Source: Chaetoderma sp. LZ-2023a (taxonomy: Eukaryota; Mollusca; Caudofoveata; Chaetodermatida; Chaetodermatidae). From it: 64,000 nt of DNA. The DNA is taken from the NCBI GenBank assembly GCA_034401795.1, contig CM067372.1:21076598-21140597 (forward strand), given 5' to 3'. A model generated the notes under the pieces. The model was given only the letters and a program-made list of their open reading frames with translations, did not search any database and was not told where the DNA came from. Shown here piece after piece: positions 11,737-27,700 of the stretch; position 1 is the first letter of the stretch, and the number at the start of each line of letters is the position of its first letter. Both the position numbers and the translations under genes were made by a program.

Positions 11737-14700
11737 ATATACAAGTGGCTACTGCATTCTCTATGCGCCCTCACTATGGTATCCCAGGCATATAGAGAAC
11801 AATATACAAGTGGCTACTGCATTCTCTATGCACCCTCACGATGGTATCTCAGGTTTACAGTGAACAATATACAAGTGGCTACTGTATTCTCTATGCGCCC
11901 TCACGATGGTATCTCACGAATATAGAGAACAATATACAAATGTCTACTGCATTCTCTATGCGCCATCATGGTGGTATCTCAGGCTTACAGTGAACAATAT
12001 TCAATTGGCTACTACATGCTCTATGCAACCTCACGATGGTATCTCAAGTATATAGACAACAATATACAAGTGGCTACTGCATTCTCTATGCGCCCTCATG
12101 ATGGTATCCCAGGCACATAGAGAACAATATACAAGTGGCTAATTCATTCTCTATGCGCCCTCACGATGGTATCTCACGCATATAGGTAACAATATATAAG
12201 TGACTACTGCATTCTCTATTCGCCCTCACGATGGTATCTCACGCATATAGTGAACAATTTACAAGTGGCTACTGTATTCTCTATGCGCCCTCACGATGGT
12301 ATCTCAGGTATATAGAGACCAATATACAAGGGGCTACTGCATTTTCTATGCGCCCTCACGATGGTATCTCAGACATATAGAGAACAATATACAAGTTGCT
12401 ATTGCATTCTCTATGCGCCCTCACGATGGTATCTCAGGCTTACAGTGAACAATATACAAGTGGCGACTGCATTCTCTATGCGCCCTCACGATGGTATCTC
12501 AGTCTTACAGTGAACAATATACAAGTAGCTACTGCATTCTCTATGCGCCCTCACGATGATATCTCAGCTTTACAGTGAACAATATTCAAGTGGCTACTAC
12601 ATGCTCTATGCACCCGCACGATGGTATCTCAGGCATATAGAGAACAATATACAAGTGGCTATTGCATTCTTTATGCGCCCTCACGATGGTATCTCAGGCA
12701 TATAGAGAACAATATACAAGTTGCTACTGCATTCTCTATGCGCCCTCACGATGGTATCTCAGGCATATAGAGAATAATATACAAGTGGCTACTGCATGCT
12801 CTATGCACGCTCACGATGGCATCTCAGGTATAGAGAGAACAATATACAAGTTGCTACTGTATTCTCTATCCGCCCTGACAATGGTATCTCAGGCATATAG
12901 AGAACAATATACAAGTGGCTATTTCATTCTCTATGCGCCCTCACGATGTTATCTCTGGCATATAGTGAACAATATAGACGTGGCTACTGCATTCTATATG
13001 TGCCCACATGATGATATCTCAGGCTTACAGTGAACAATATACTAGTGGCTACTGCATTCTCTATGCACCCTCACGATGGTATCTCAGGCATATAGTGAAC
13101 AATATACAAGTGGCTAGTACTACAGTCTTTATGTGCCCTCACGATGGTATCTCGGGCATATAGTGAACAATATACAAGTAGCTACTGCATTCTCTATGCA
13201 CCCTCACGATGGTATCTCGGGCATATAGTGAAAAATATCCAAGTGGCTAGTACTACATTCTCTATGCGCACTCACAATGGTATCTCAGGCATATAGTGAA
13301 CAATATACAAGTGGCTAGTACTACATTCTCTATGTGCCCTCACGATGGTATCTCGGGCATATGGTGAACAATATACAAGTCGCTACTGCATTCTCGATGC
13401 ACCCTCACGATGGTATCTCAGGCATATAGTGAACAATATACAAGTGGCTACTGCATTCTCTATGCGCCCTCATGATGGTATCTTAGGCATATAAAGAACA
13501 ATATGCAAGTGGCTACTGAATTCTCTATGCACCCTCATGATGGTATCTCAGGCATACAGTGAACAATATACAAGTGGCTACTACATGCTCTATGCGCCCT
13601 AACGATGATTTTTAGGCTTACAGTGAACAATATACAAGTGGCTACTACATGCTCTATGCGGCCTCATGATGGTATCTCATGCATATAGAGAACAATATAC
13701 AAGTGTCTACTGCATTCTATATGCGCCCTCATGGTGGTATCCCAGGCATATAGAGAACAATATACAAGTGGCTACTGCATTCTCTATGCGCCCTCACGAT
13801 GGTATCTCACGCATATAGGCAACAATATATAAGTGAATACTGCATTCTCTATTCGCCCTCACGATGGTATCTCACGCATATAGTGAGCAATTTACAAGTG
13901 CCTACTGTATTCTCTATGCGCCCTCACGATGGTATCTCAGGTATATAGAGAACAATATACAAGTGGCTACTGCATTCTCTATGCGCCCTCACGATGGTAT
14001 CCCAGGCATATAGAGAAGAATATACAAGTGGCTACTGCATTCTCTATGCACCCTCACGAGGGTATCTCAGGCTTACAGTGAACAATATACAAGTGGCTAC
14101 TGCATTCTCTATGCGCCATCACGATGGTATCTCACGCATATAGTGAGCAATTTACAAGTGCCTACTGTATTCTCTATGCACCCTCACGATGGTATCTCAG
14201 GTATATAGAGAACAATATACAAGTGGCTACTGCATTTTCTATGCGCCCTCACGATGGTATCTCAGGCATATAGAGAACAATATACAAGTGGCTACTGCAT
14301 TCTCTATGCGCCCTCACGATGGTATCTCACGCTTACAGTGAACAAATTACAAGATGCTACTGCATTCTCTATGCGCCCTCACGATAATATCTCACGCATA
14401 TAGTGGACAATATACAAGTGGCTACTGCATTCTCTATGCGCCCTCACGATGGTATCTCAGGCTTGCAGTGAACAATATACAAGTGGCTACTGCATTCTCT
14501 ATGCGCCCTCACGATGGTATCCCAGGCATATAGAGAACAATATACAAGTGGCTACTGCATTCTCTATGCACCCTCACGATGGTATCTCAGGCTTACAGTG
14601 AACAATATACAAGTGGCTACTGTATTCTCTATGCGCCCTCACGATGGTATCTCACGAATATAGAGAACAATATACAAGTGTCTACTGCATTCTCTATGCG

Positions 14701-15780
14701 CCATCATGGTGGTATCTCAGGCTTACAGTGAACAATATTCAATTGGCTACTACATGCTCTATGCAACCTCACGATGGTATCTCAAGTATATAGACAACAA
14801 TATACAAGTGGCTACTGCATTCTCTATGCGCCCTCATGATGGTATCCCAGGCACATAGAGAACAATATACAAGTGGCTAATTCATTCTCTATGCGCCCTC
14901 ACGATGGTATCTCACGCATATAGGTAACAATATATAAGTGACTACTGCATTCTCTATTCGCCCTCACGATGGTATCTCACGCATATAGTGAACAATTTAC
15001 AAGTGGCTACTGTATTCTCTATGCGCCCTCACGATGGTATCTCAGGTATATAGAGACCAATATACAAGGGGCTACTGCATTTTCTATGCGCCCTCACGAT
15101 GGTATCTCAGACATATAGAGAACAATATACAAGTTGCTATTGCATTCTCTATGCGCCCTCACGATGGTATCTCAGGCTTACAGTGAACAATATACAAGTG
15201 GCGACTGCATTCTCTATGCGCCCTCACGATGGTATCTCAGTCTTACAGTGAACAATATACAAGTAGCTACTGCATTCTCTATGCGCCCTCACGATGATAT
15301 CTCAGCTTTACAGTGAACAATATTCAAGTGGCTACTACATGCTCTATGCACCCGCACGATGGTATCTCAGGCATATAGAGAACAATATACAAGTGGCTAT
15401 TGCATTCTTTATGCGCCCTCACGATGGTATCTCAGGCATATAGAGAACAATATACAAGTTGCTACTGCATTCTCTATGCGCCCTCACGATGGTATCTCAG
15501 GCATATAGAGAATAATATACAAGTGGCTACTGCATGCTCTATGCACGCTCACGATGGCATCTCAGGTATAGAGAGAACAATATACAAGTTGCTACTGTAT
15601 TCTCTATCCGCCCTGACAATGGTATCTCAGGCATATAGAGAACAATATACAAGTGGCTATTTCATTCTCTATGCGCCCTCACGATGTTATCTCTGGCATA
15701 TAGTGAACAATATAGACGTGGCTACTGCATTCTATATGTGCCCACATGATGATATCTCAGGCTTACAGTGAACAATATAC
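11737..15780. repeat. Higher-order repeat pair, offset 2738 bp
   Basis: Monomer variants repeat in the same order at a fixed offset of 2738 bp, about 42 monomers. For example, the CTCACGAATATAGAG variant at about 11,913 recurs at 14,651, and the 12,396-13,033 block recurs almost identically at 15,134-15,771. A second step of 1625 bp (25 monomers) leads to 16,759-17,396, so 13.0-14.7 kb also matches 17.4-19.1 kb at 4363 bp. Other offsets are 1304 bp (20,311 to 21,615), 4155 bp (25,325 to 29,480) and 5070 bp (27,199 to 32,269). This shows repeated block duplication by unequal exchange. Confidence 0.85.
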
Positions 15781-18700
15781 AAGGGGCTACTGCATTTTCT
15801 ATGCGCCCTCACGATGGTATCTCAGACATATAGAGAACAATATACAAGTGGCTATTGCATTCGCTATGCGCCCTGACGATGGTATCTCAGGCATATGGAG
15901 AACAATATACAAGTTGCTATTGCATTCTCTATGCGCACTCACGATGGTATCTCAGGCTTACAGTGAACAATATACAAGTGGCGACTGCATTCTCTATGCG
16001 CCCTCACGATGGTATCTCAGTCTTACAGTGAACAATATACAAGTAGCTACTGCATTCTCTATGCGCCCTCACGATGATATCTCAGCTTTACAGTGAACAA
16101 TATTCAAGTGGCTACTACATGCTCTATGCACCCGCACGATGGTATCTCAGGCATATAGAGAACAATATACAAGTGGCTATTGCATTCTTTATGCGCCCTC
16201 ACGATGGTATCTCAGGCATATAGAGAACAATATACAAGTTGCTACTGCATTCTCTATGCGCCCTCACGATGGTATCTCAGGCATATAGAGAATAATATAC
16301 AAGTGGCTGCTGCATGCTCTATGCACCCTCACGATGGCATCTCAGGTATAGAGAGAACAATATACAAGTTGCTACTGTATTCTCTATGCGCCATGACAAT
16401 GGTACCTCAGGCATATAGAGAACAATATACAAGTGGCTATTTCATTCTCTATGCGCCCTCACGATGTTATCTCAGGCATATAGAGAACAATATACAAGTT
16501 GCTACTGCATTCTCTATGCGCCCTCACGATGGTATCTCAGGCATATAGAGAATAATATACAAGTGGCTACTGCATGCTCTATGCCCCCTCACGATGGTAT
16601 CTCAGGCATATAGAGAACAATATACAAGTTGCTACTGCATTCTCTATGCGCCCTCACGATGGTATCTCAGGCATATAGAGAATAATATACAAGTGGCTAC
16701 TGCATGCTCTATGCGCCCTTACGATGGTATCTCAGGCATATAGAGAACAATATACAAGTTGCTACTGCATTCTCTATGCGCCCTCACGATGGTATCTCAG
16801 GCTTACAGTGAACAATATACAAGTGGCGACTGCATTCTCTATGCGCCCTCACGATGGTATCTCAGTCTTACAGTGAACAATATACAAGTAGCTACTGCAT
16901 TCTCTATGCGCCCTCACGATGATATCTCAGCTTTACAGTGAACAATATTCAAGTGGCTACTACATGCTCTATGCACCCGCACGATGGTATCTCAGGCATA
17001 TAGAGAACAATATACAAGTGGCTATTGCATTCTTTTTGCGCCCTCACGATGGTATCTCAGGCATATAGAGAACAATATACAAGTTGCTACTGCATTCTCT
17101 ATGCGCCCTCACGATGGTATCTCAGGCATATAGAGAATAATATACAAGTGGCTACTGCATGCTCTATGCACGCTCACGATGGCATCTCAGGTATAGAGAG
17201 AACAATATACAAGTTGCTACTGTATTCTCTATCCGCCCTGACAATGGTATCTCAGGCATATAGAGAACAATATACAAGTGGCTATTTCATTCTCTATGCG
17301 CCCTCACGATGTTATCTCTGGCATATAGTGAACAATATAGACGTGGCTACTGCATTCTATATGTGCCCACATGATGATATCTCAGGCTTACAGTGAACAA
17401 TATACTAGTGGCTACTGCATTCTCTATGCACCCTCACGATGGTATCTCAGGCATATAGTGAACAATATACAAGTGGCTAGTACTACAGTCTTTATGTGCC
17501 CTCACGATGGTATCTCGGGCATATAGTGAACAATATACAAGTAGCTACTGCATTCTCTATGCACCCTCACGATGGTATCTCGGGCATATAGTGAAAAATA
17601 TCCAAGTGGCTAGTACTACATTCTCTATGCGCACTCACAATGGTATCTCAGGCATATAGTGAACAATATACAAGTGGCTAGTACTACATTCTCTATGTGC
17701 CCTCACGATGGTATCTCGGGCATATGGTGAACAATATACAAGTGGCTACTGCATTCTCGATGCACCCTCACGATGGTATCTCAGGCATATAGTGAACAAT
17801 ATACAAGTGGCTACTGCATTCTCTATGCGCCCTCATGATGGTATCTTAGGCATATAAAGAACAATATGCAAGTGGCTACTGAATTCTCTATGCACCCTCA
17901 TGATGGTATCTCAGGCATACAGTGAACAATATACAAGTGGCTACTACATGCTCTATGCGCCCTAACGATGATTTTTAGGCTTACAGTGAACAATATACAA
18001 GTGGCTACTACATGCTCTATGCGGCCTCATGATGGTATCTCATGCATATAGAGAACAATATACAAGTGTCTACTGCATTCTATATGCGCCCTCATGGTGG
18101 TATCCCAGGCATATAGAGAACAATATACAAGTGGCTACTGCATTCTCTATGCGCCCTCACGATGGTATCTCACGCATATAGGCAACAATATATAAGTGAC
18201 TACTGCATTCTTTATTCGCCCTCACGATGGTATCTCACGCATATAGTGAGCAATTTACAAGTGCCTACTGTATTCTCTATGCGCCCTCACGATGGTATCT
18301 CAGGTATATAGAGAACAATATACAAGTGGCTACTGCATTCTCTATGCGCCCTCACGATGGTATCCCAGGCATATAGAGAAGAATATACAAGTGGCTACTG
18401 CATTCTCTATGCACCCTCACGAGGGTATCTCAGGCTTACAGTGAACAATATACAAGTTGCTACTGCATTCTCTATGCGCCATCACGATGGTATCTCACGC
18501 ATATAGTGAGCAATTTACAAGTGCCTACTGTATTCTCTATGCGCCCTCACGATGGTATCTCAGGTATATAGAGAACAATATACAAGTGGCTACTGCATTT
18601 TCTATGCGCCCTCACGATGGTATCTCAGGCATATAGAGAACAATATACAAGTGGCTACTGCATTCTCTATGCGCCCTCACGATGGTATCTCACGCTTACA

Positions 18701-21700
18701 GTGAACAAATTACAAGATGCTACTGCATTCTCTATGCGCCCTCACGATAATATCTCACGCATATAGTGGACAATATACAAGTGGCTACTGCATTCTCTAT
18801 GCGCCCTCACGATGGTATCTCAGGCTTGCAGTGAACAATATACAAGTGGCTACTGCATTCTCTATGCGCCCTCACGATGGTATCCCAGGCATATAGAGAA
18901 CAATATACAAGTGGCTACTGCATTCTCTATGCACCCTCACGATGGTATCTCAGGCTTACAGTGAACAATATACAAGTGGCTACTGCATTCTCTATGCGCC
19001 CTCACGATGGTATCTCACGAATATAGAGAACAATATACAAGTGTCCACTGCATTCTCTATGCGCCCTCATGGTGGTATCTCAGGCTTACAGTGAACAATA
19101 TTCAATTGGCTACTACATGCCCTATGCTTCCTCACGATGGTATCTCAAGTATATAGACAACAATATACAAGTGGCTACTGCATTCTCTATGCGCCCTCAT
19201 GATGGTATCCCAGGCATATAGAGAACAATATACAAGTGGCTACTGCATTCTCTATGCGCCCTCACGATGGTATCTCACGCATATAGGTAACAATATATAA
19301 GTGACTACTGCATTCTCTATTCGCCCTCACGATGGTATCTCACGCATATAGTGAACAATTTACAAGTGGCTACTGTATTCTCTATGCGCCCTCACGATGT
19401 TATCTCAGGTATATATAGACCAATATACAAGGGGCTACTGCATTTTCTATGCGCCCTCACGATGGTATCTCAGACATATAGAGAACAATATACAAGTGGC
19501 TATTGCATTCTCTATGCGCCCTGACGATGGTATCTCAGGCATATGGAGAACAATATACAAGTTGCTATTGCATTCTCTATGCGCACTCACGATGGTATCT
19601 CATGCTTACAGTGAACAATATACAAGTGGCAACTGCATTCTCTATGCGCCCTCACGATGGTATCTCAGTCTTACATTGAACAATATACAAGTAGCTACTG
19701 CATTCTCTATGCGCCCTCACGATGATAACTCAGCTTTACAGTGAACACTATTCAAGTGGCTACTACCTGCTCTATGCACCCGCACGATGGTATCTCAGGC
19801 ATATAGAGAACAATATACAAGTGGCTATTGCATTCTTTATGCGCCCTCACGATGGTATCTCAGGCATATAGAGAACAATATACAAGTTGCTACTGCATTC
19901 TCTATGCGCCCTCACGATGGTATCTCAGGCATATAGAGAATAATATACAAGTGGCTACTGCATGCTCTATGCACCCTCACGATGGCATCTCAGGTATAGA
20001 GAGAACAATATACAAGTTGCTACTGTATTCTCTATGCGCCATGACAATGGTACCTCAGGCATATAGAGAACAATATACAAGTGGCTATTTCATTCTCTAT
20101 GCGCCCTCACGATGTTATCTCGGGCATATAGTGAACAATATACACGTGGCTACTGCATTCTATATGTGCCCACATGATGATATCTCAGGCTTACAGTGAA
20201 CAATATACTAGTGGCTACTGCATTCTCTATGCACCCTCACGATGGTATCTCAGGCATATAGTGAACAATATACAAGTGGCTAGTACTACAGTCTTTATGT
20301 GCCCTCACGATGGGTTCTCGGGCATATAGTGAACAATATACAAGTAGCTACTGCATTCTCTATGCACCCTCACGATGGTATCTCGGGCATATAGTGAACA
20401 ATATACAAGTGGCTAGTACTACATTCTCTATGTGCCTCACGATGGTATCTCGGGCATATGGTGAACAATATACAAGTGGCTACTGCATTCTCGATGCACC
20501 CTCACGATGGTATCACAGGCATATAGTGAACAATATACAAGTGGCTACTGCATTCTCTATGCGCCCTCATGATGGTATCTTAGGCATATAAAGAACAATA
20601 TGCAAGTGGCTACTGAATTCTCTATGCACCCTCACGATGGTATCTCAGGCATACAGTGAACAATATACAAGTGGCTACTACATGCTCTATGCGCCCTAAC
20701 GATGATTTTTAGGCTTACAGTGAACAATATACAAGTGGCTACTACATGCTCTATGCGGCCTCATGATGGTATCTCATGCATATAGAGAACAATATACAAG
20801 TGTCTACTGCATTCTATATGCGCCCTCATGGTGGTATCCCAGGCATATAGAGAACAATATACAAGTGGCTACTGCATTCTCTATGCGCCCTCACGATGGT
20901 ATCTCACGCATATAGGCAACAATATATAAGTGACTACTGCATTCTGTATTCGCCCTCACGATGGTATCTCACGCATATAGTGAACAATTTACAAGTGGCT
21001 ACTGTATTCTCTATGCGCCCTCACGTTGTTATCTCAGGTATATAGAGACAAATATACAAGGGGCTACTGCATTTTCTATGCGCCCTCACGATGGTATCTC
21101 TGGCATATGGAGAACAATATACAAGTGGCTACTGCATTCTCTATGCGCCCTCACGATGGTATCTCAGGCATATAGAGAACAATATACAAGTTGCTACTGC
21201 ATTCTCTATGCGCCCTCACGATGGTATCTCAGGCATATAGAGAATAATATACAAGTGGCTACTGCATGCTCTATGCACCCTCACGATGGCATCTCAGGTA
21301 TAGAGAGAACAATATACAAGTTGCTACTGTATTCTCTATGCGCCATGACAATGGTACCTCAGGCATATAGAGAACAATATACAAGTGGCTATTTCATTCT
21401 CTATGCGCCCTCACGATGTTATCTCGGGCATATAGTGAACAATATACACGTGGCTACTGCATTCTATATGTGCCCACATGATGATATCTCAGGCTTACAG
21501 TGAACAATATACTAGTGGCTACTGCATTCTCTATGCACCCTCACGATGGTATCTCAGGCATATAGTGAACAATATACAAGTGGCTAGTACTACAGTCTTT
21601 ATGTGCCCTCACGATGGGTTCTCGGGCATATAGTGAACAATATACAAGTAGCTACTGCATTCTCTATGCACCCTCACGATGGTATCTCGGGCATATAGTA

Positions 21701-24700
21701 AACAATATACAAGTGGCTAGTACTACATTCTCTATGCGCACTCACAATGGTATCTCAGGCTTATAGTGAACAATATACAAGTGGCTAGTACTCCATTCTC
21801 TATGTGCCCTCACGATGGTATCTCGGGCATATGGTGAACAATATACAAGTGGCTACTGCATTCTCGATGCACCCTCACGATGGTATCTCAGGCATATAGT
21901 GAACAATATACAAGTGGCTACTGCATTCTCTATGCGCCCTCATGATGGTATCTTAGGCATATACAGAACAATATGCAAGTGGCTACTGAATTCTCTATGC
22001 ACCCTCACGATGGTATCTCAGGCATACAGTGAACAATATACAAGTGGCTACTACATGCTCTATGCGCCCTAACGATGATTTTTAGGCTTACAGTGAACAA
22101 TATACAAGTGGCTACCACATGCTCTATGCGGCCTCATGATGGTATCTCATGCATATAGAGAACAATATACAAGTGTCTACTGCATTCTATATGCGCCCTC
22201 ATGGTGGTATCCCAGGCATATAGAGATCAATATACAAGTGGCTACTGCATTCTCTATGCGCCCTCACGATGGTATCTCACGCATATAGGCAACAATATAT
22301 AAGTGACTACTGCATTCTGTATTCGCCCTCACGATGGTATCTCACGCATATAGTGAACAATTTACAAGTGGCTACTGTATTCTCTATGCGCCCTCACGTT
22401 GTTATGTCAGGTATATAGAGACCAATATACAAGGGGCTACTGCATTTTCTATGCGCCCTCACGATGGTATCTCTGGCATATGGAGAACAATATACAAGTG
22501 GCTACTGCATTCTCTATGCGCCCTCACGATGGTATCCCAGGCTTACAGTGAACAATATACAAGTGGCTACTGCATTCTCTATGCGCCCTCACGATGGTAT
22601 CTCACGCATATAGTGAGCAATTTACAAGTGCCTACTGTATTCTCTATGCGCCCTCACGATGGTATCTCAGGTATATAGAGTACAATATACAAGTGGCTAC
22701 TGCATTTTCTATGCACCCTCACGATGGTATCTCAGGCATATAGAGAACAATATACAAGTGGCTACTGCATTCTCTATGCGCCCTCACGATGGTATCTCAC
22801 GCTTACAGTGAACAAAATACAAGATGCTACTGCATTCTCTATGCGCCCTCACGATAATATCTCACGCATATAGAGGACAATATACAAGTGGCTACTGCAT
22901 TCTCTATGCGCCCTCACGATGGTATCTCATGCGTATAGAGAACAATATACAAGTGGCTACTACATTCTCTATGCGCCCTCACGATGGTATCTTAGGCATA
23001 TAAAGAACAATATACAAGTGGCTACTGCATTCTCTATGCACCCTCACGATGGTATCTCAGGCATATAGTGAAAAATATACAAGTGGCTACTGCATTCTCT
23101 ATGCGCCCTCACGATGGTATCCCAGGTATAAAGAGAACAATATACAAGTGGCTACTGCGTGCTCTATGCGCCCTCACGATGGTATCTCGGGCTTGCAGTG
23201 AACAATATACAAGTGGCTACTGCATTCTCTATGCGCCCTCACGATGGTATCTCAGGCTTGCAGTGAACAATATACAAGTGGCTACAGCATTCTCTATGCG
23301 CCCTCACGATGGTATCTCAGGTATATAGAGAACAATATACAAGTGGTTTCTGCATTCTCTATGTCCCATAACGATGGTATCTCAGGCATATAGAGAACAA
23401 TATACAAGTGGCTACTGCATTCTCTATGCGCCCTCACGATGGTATTTCAGGCATATAGAGAACAATATACAAGTGGCTATTGCATGCTCTATGCGCCCTC
23501 ACGATGATTTTTAGTCTTACAGTGAACAATATACAATTGGCTACTACATGCTCCATGCGCCCTCATGATGATTTTTAGGCTTACAATGAACAATATACAA
23601 GTGGCTACTACATGCTCTATGTGGCCTCATGATGGTATCTCATGCATATAGAGAACAATATTCAAGTGGCTACTGCATTCTCTATGTGCCCTCATGGTGG
23701 TATCTCAGGCTTACAGTGAACAATATTCAAGTGGCTACTACGTGCTCTATGCACCCTCACGATGGTATTTCACGCATATAGTGAACAAGTTACAAGTGGC
23801 TACTGCATTCTCTATGCGCCCTCACGATGGTATCTCAGGCATACAGTGAACAATATACAAGTGGCTACTACGTGCTCTATGCACCCTCACGATGGTATCT
23901 CAGGTATATAGAGAACAATATACAAATGGCTTCTGCATTCTCTATGTCCCCTAACGATGGTATCTCAGGCATATAGAGAACAATATACAAGTGGCTACTG
24001 CATTCTCTATGCGCCCTCACGATGGTATTTCAGGCATATAGGGAACAATATACAAGTGGCTATTGCATTTTATATTCTCTGCGCCCTCACGATGATTTTT
24101 AGGCTTACAGTGAACGATATACAAGTGGCTACTACATGTTCTATGTGGCCTCATGATGGTATCTCATGCATATAGAGAACAATATACAAGTGGCTACTGC
24201 ATTCTCTATGCGCCCTCATGGTGGTATCTCAGGCTTACAGTGAACAATATTCAGGTGGCTACTACGTGCTCTATGCACCCTCACGATGGTATTTCACGCA
24301 TATAGTGAACAAGTTACAAGTAGCTACTGCATTCTTTATGCGCCCTCACGATTGTATCTCAGGCATACAGTGAACAATATACAAGTGGCTACTACATGCT
24401 CTATGCGCCCTCACGATGATTTTTAGGCTTACAATGAACAATATACAAGTGGCTACTACATGCTCTATATGGCCTCATGATGGTATCTCATGCATATAGA
24501 GAACAATATACAAGTGGCTACTGCATTCTCTATGCGCCCCCATGGTGGTATCTCAGGCTTACAGTGAACAATATTCAATTGGCTACTCCGTGCTCTATGC
24601 ACCCTCACGATGGTATCTCAGGTATATAGAGAACAATATACAAGTGGCTACTGCATTCTCTATGCGCCCTCATGATGGTATCCCAGGCATATAGAGAACA

Positions 24701-27700
24701 CTATACAAGTGGCTACTGCATTCTCTATGCGCCCTCACGATGGTATCTCACGCATATAGTGAACAATTTACAAGTGGCTACTGTATTCTCTATGCGCCCT
24801 CACGATGGTATCTCAGGTATATAGAGAACAATATACAAGGGGCTACTGCATTTTCTATGCGCCCTCACGATGGTATCTCAGGCATATAGAGAACAATATA
24901 CAAGTGGCTACTCCATTCTCTATGAGCCCTCACGATGGTATCCCAGCCATATAGAGAACAATATACAAGTGGCTAGTGCATTCTCTATGCACCCTCACGA
25001 TGGTATCACAGGCTTACAGTGAACAATATACAAGTGGCTACTGCATTCTCTATGCGCCGTCACGATGGTATCCCAGTTATATAGAAAACAATATACAAGT
25101 GGCTACTGCATTCACTATGCGCCCTCATGATGGTATCCCAGGCATATAGAGAACAATATACAAGTGGCTACTGCATTGTCTATGCGCCCTCACGATGGTA
25201 TCTCACGCATATAGGTAACAATATATAAGTGACTACTGCATTCTCTATTCGCCCTCACGATGGTATCTCACGCATAAAGTGAACAATTTACAAGTGGCTA
25301 CTGTATTCTCTATGCGCCCTCACGATGGTATCTCAGGTATATAGAGACCAATATACAAGGGGCTACTGCATTTTCTATGCGCCCTCACGATGGTATCTCT
25401 GGCATATAGAAAACATATACAAGTGGCTACTGCATTCTCTATGCGCCCTCACGATGGTATCCCAGGCATATAGAGAACAATATACAAGTAGCTACTGCAT
25501 TCTCTATGCACCCTCACGATGGTATCTCAGGCATATAGAGAACAATATACAAGTGGCTACTGCATTCTCTATGCGCCCTCACGATGGTATTTCAGGCATA
25601 TAGGGAACAATATACAAGTGGCTATTGCATTCTCTATGCGCCCTCACGATGATTTTTAGGCTTACAGTGAACAATATACAAGTGGCTACTCCATGTTCTA
25701 TGTGGCCTCAAGATGGTATCTCACGCATAAAGTCAACAATTTACAAGTGGCTACTGTATTCTCTATGCGCCCTCACGATGGTATCTCAGGTATATACAGA
25801 ACAATATACAAGCGGCTACTGCATTTTCTATGCGCCCTCACGATGGTATCTCAGGCATATAGAGAACAATATACAAGTGGCTACTGCATTCTCTATGCGC
25901 CCTCACGATGATATTTCAGGCATATAGAGAACAATATACAAGTGGCTATTGCATACTCTATGCGCCCTCACGATGATTTTTAGTCTTACAGTGAACAATA
26001 TACAAGTGGATACTACATGCTCCATGCGCCCTCATGATGATTTTTAGGCTTACAATGAACAATATACAAGTGGCTACTGCATGCTCTATGCGGCCTCATG
26101 ATGGTATCTCATGCATATAGAGCACAATATACAAGTGGCTACTGCATTCTCTATGCGCCCTTAGGATGGTATCTCAGGCATACAGTGAACAATATACAAG
26201 TGGCTACTGCATTCTCTATGCACCCTCACGATGGTAGCTCAGGTATATACTGAACAATATACAAGTGGCTACTGCATTTTCTATGCGCCCTCACGATGGT
26301 ATCTCAGGCATATAGAGAACAATATACAAGTGGCTACTGCATTCTCTATGCGCCCTCACGATGGTATTTCAGGCATATAGAGAACAATATACAAGTGGCT
26401 ATTGCATGCTCTATGCGCCCTCACGATGATTTTTAGTCTTACAGTGAACAATATACAAGTGGCCACTACATGCTCCATGCGCCTTCATGATGATTTTTAG
26501 GCTTACAATGAACAATATACAAGTGGCTACTACATGCTCTATGCGGCCTCATGATGGTATCTCATGCATATAGAGAACAATATACAAGTGGCTACTGCAT
26601 TCTCTATGCGCCCTCACGATGGTATTTCAGGCATATAGGGAACAATATACAAGTGGCTATTGCATTCTCTATGCGCCCTCACGATGATTTTTAGGCTTAC
26701 AGTGAACAATATACAAGTGGCTACTCCATGTTCTATGTGGCCTCATGATGGTATCTCACGCATAAAGTCAACAATTTACAAGTGGCTACTGTATTCTCTA
26801 TGCGCCCTCACGATGGTATCTCAGGTATATACAGAACAATATACAAGCGGCTACTGCATTTTCTATGCGCCCTCACGATGGTATCTCTGGCATATAGTGA
26901 ACAATATACAAGTGGCTACTGCATTCTCTATGCGCCCTCACGATGGTATCTCATGCTTACAGTGAACAAAATACAAGTGGCTACTGCAGTCTCTATGCGC
27001 CCTCACGATAATATCTCACGCATATAGTGACCAATATACAAGTGGCTACTGCATTCTCTATGCGCCCTCACGATTGTATCTCAGGCATATAGAGAACAAT
27101 ATACAAGTGGCTACTACATGCTCTATGCACCCTCACGATGATTTTTAGGCTTACAGTGAACAATACACAAGTGGCTACTACATGCTCCCTGCGGCCTTAT
27201 GATGGTATCTCATTCATATAGAGAACAAAATACAAGTGGCTACTGCATTCTCTATGCGCCCTCATGGTGGTATCTCAGGCTTACAGTGAACAAAATTCAA
27301 TTGGCTACTACGTGCTCTATGCACCCTCACGATGGTATCTCAGGTATATGGAGAACAATATACAAGTGGCTACTGCATTCTCTATGCGACCTCATGATGG
27401 TATCCCAGGCATATAGAGAACAATATACAAGTGGCTACTGCATTCATTATGTGCCCTCAAGATGGTATCTCAGGCATATAGGGAACAATATATAAGTGAC
27501 TACTGCATTCTCTATGCGCCCTTACGATGGTATCTCAGGCATACAGTGAACAATATACAAGTGGCTCCTGCATTCTCTATGCACCCTCACGATGGTAGCT
27601 CAGGTATATAGAGAACAATATACAAGTGGCTACTGCATTTTCTATGCGCCCTCACGATGGTATCTCAGGCACATAGAGAACAATATACAAGTGGCTACTG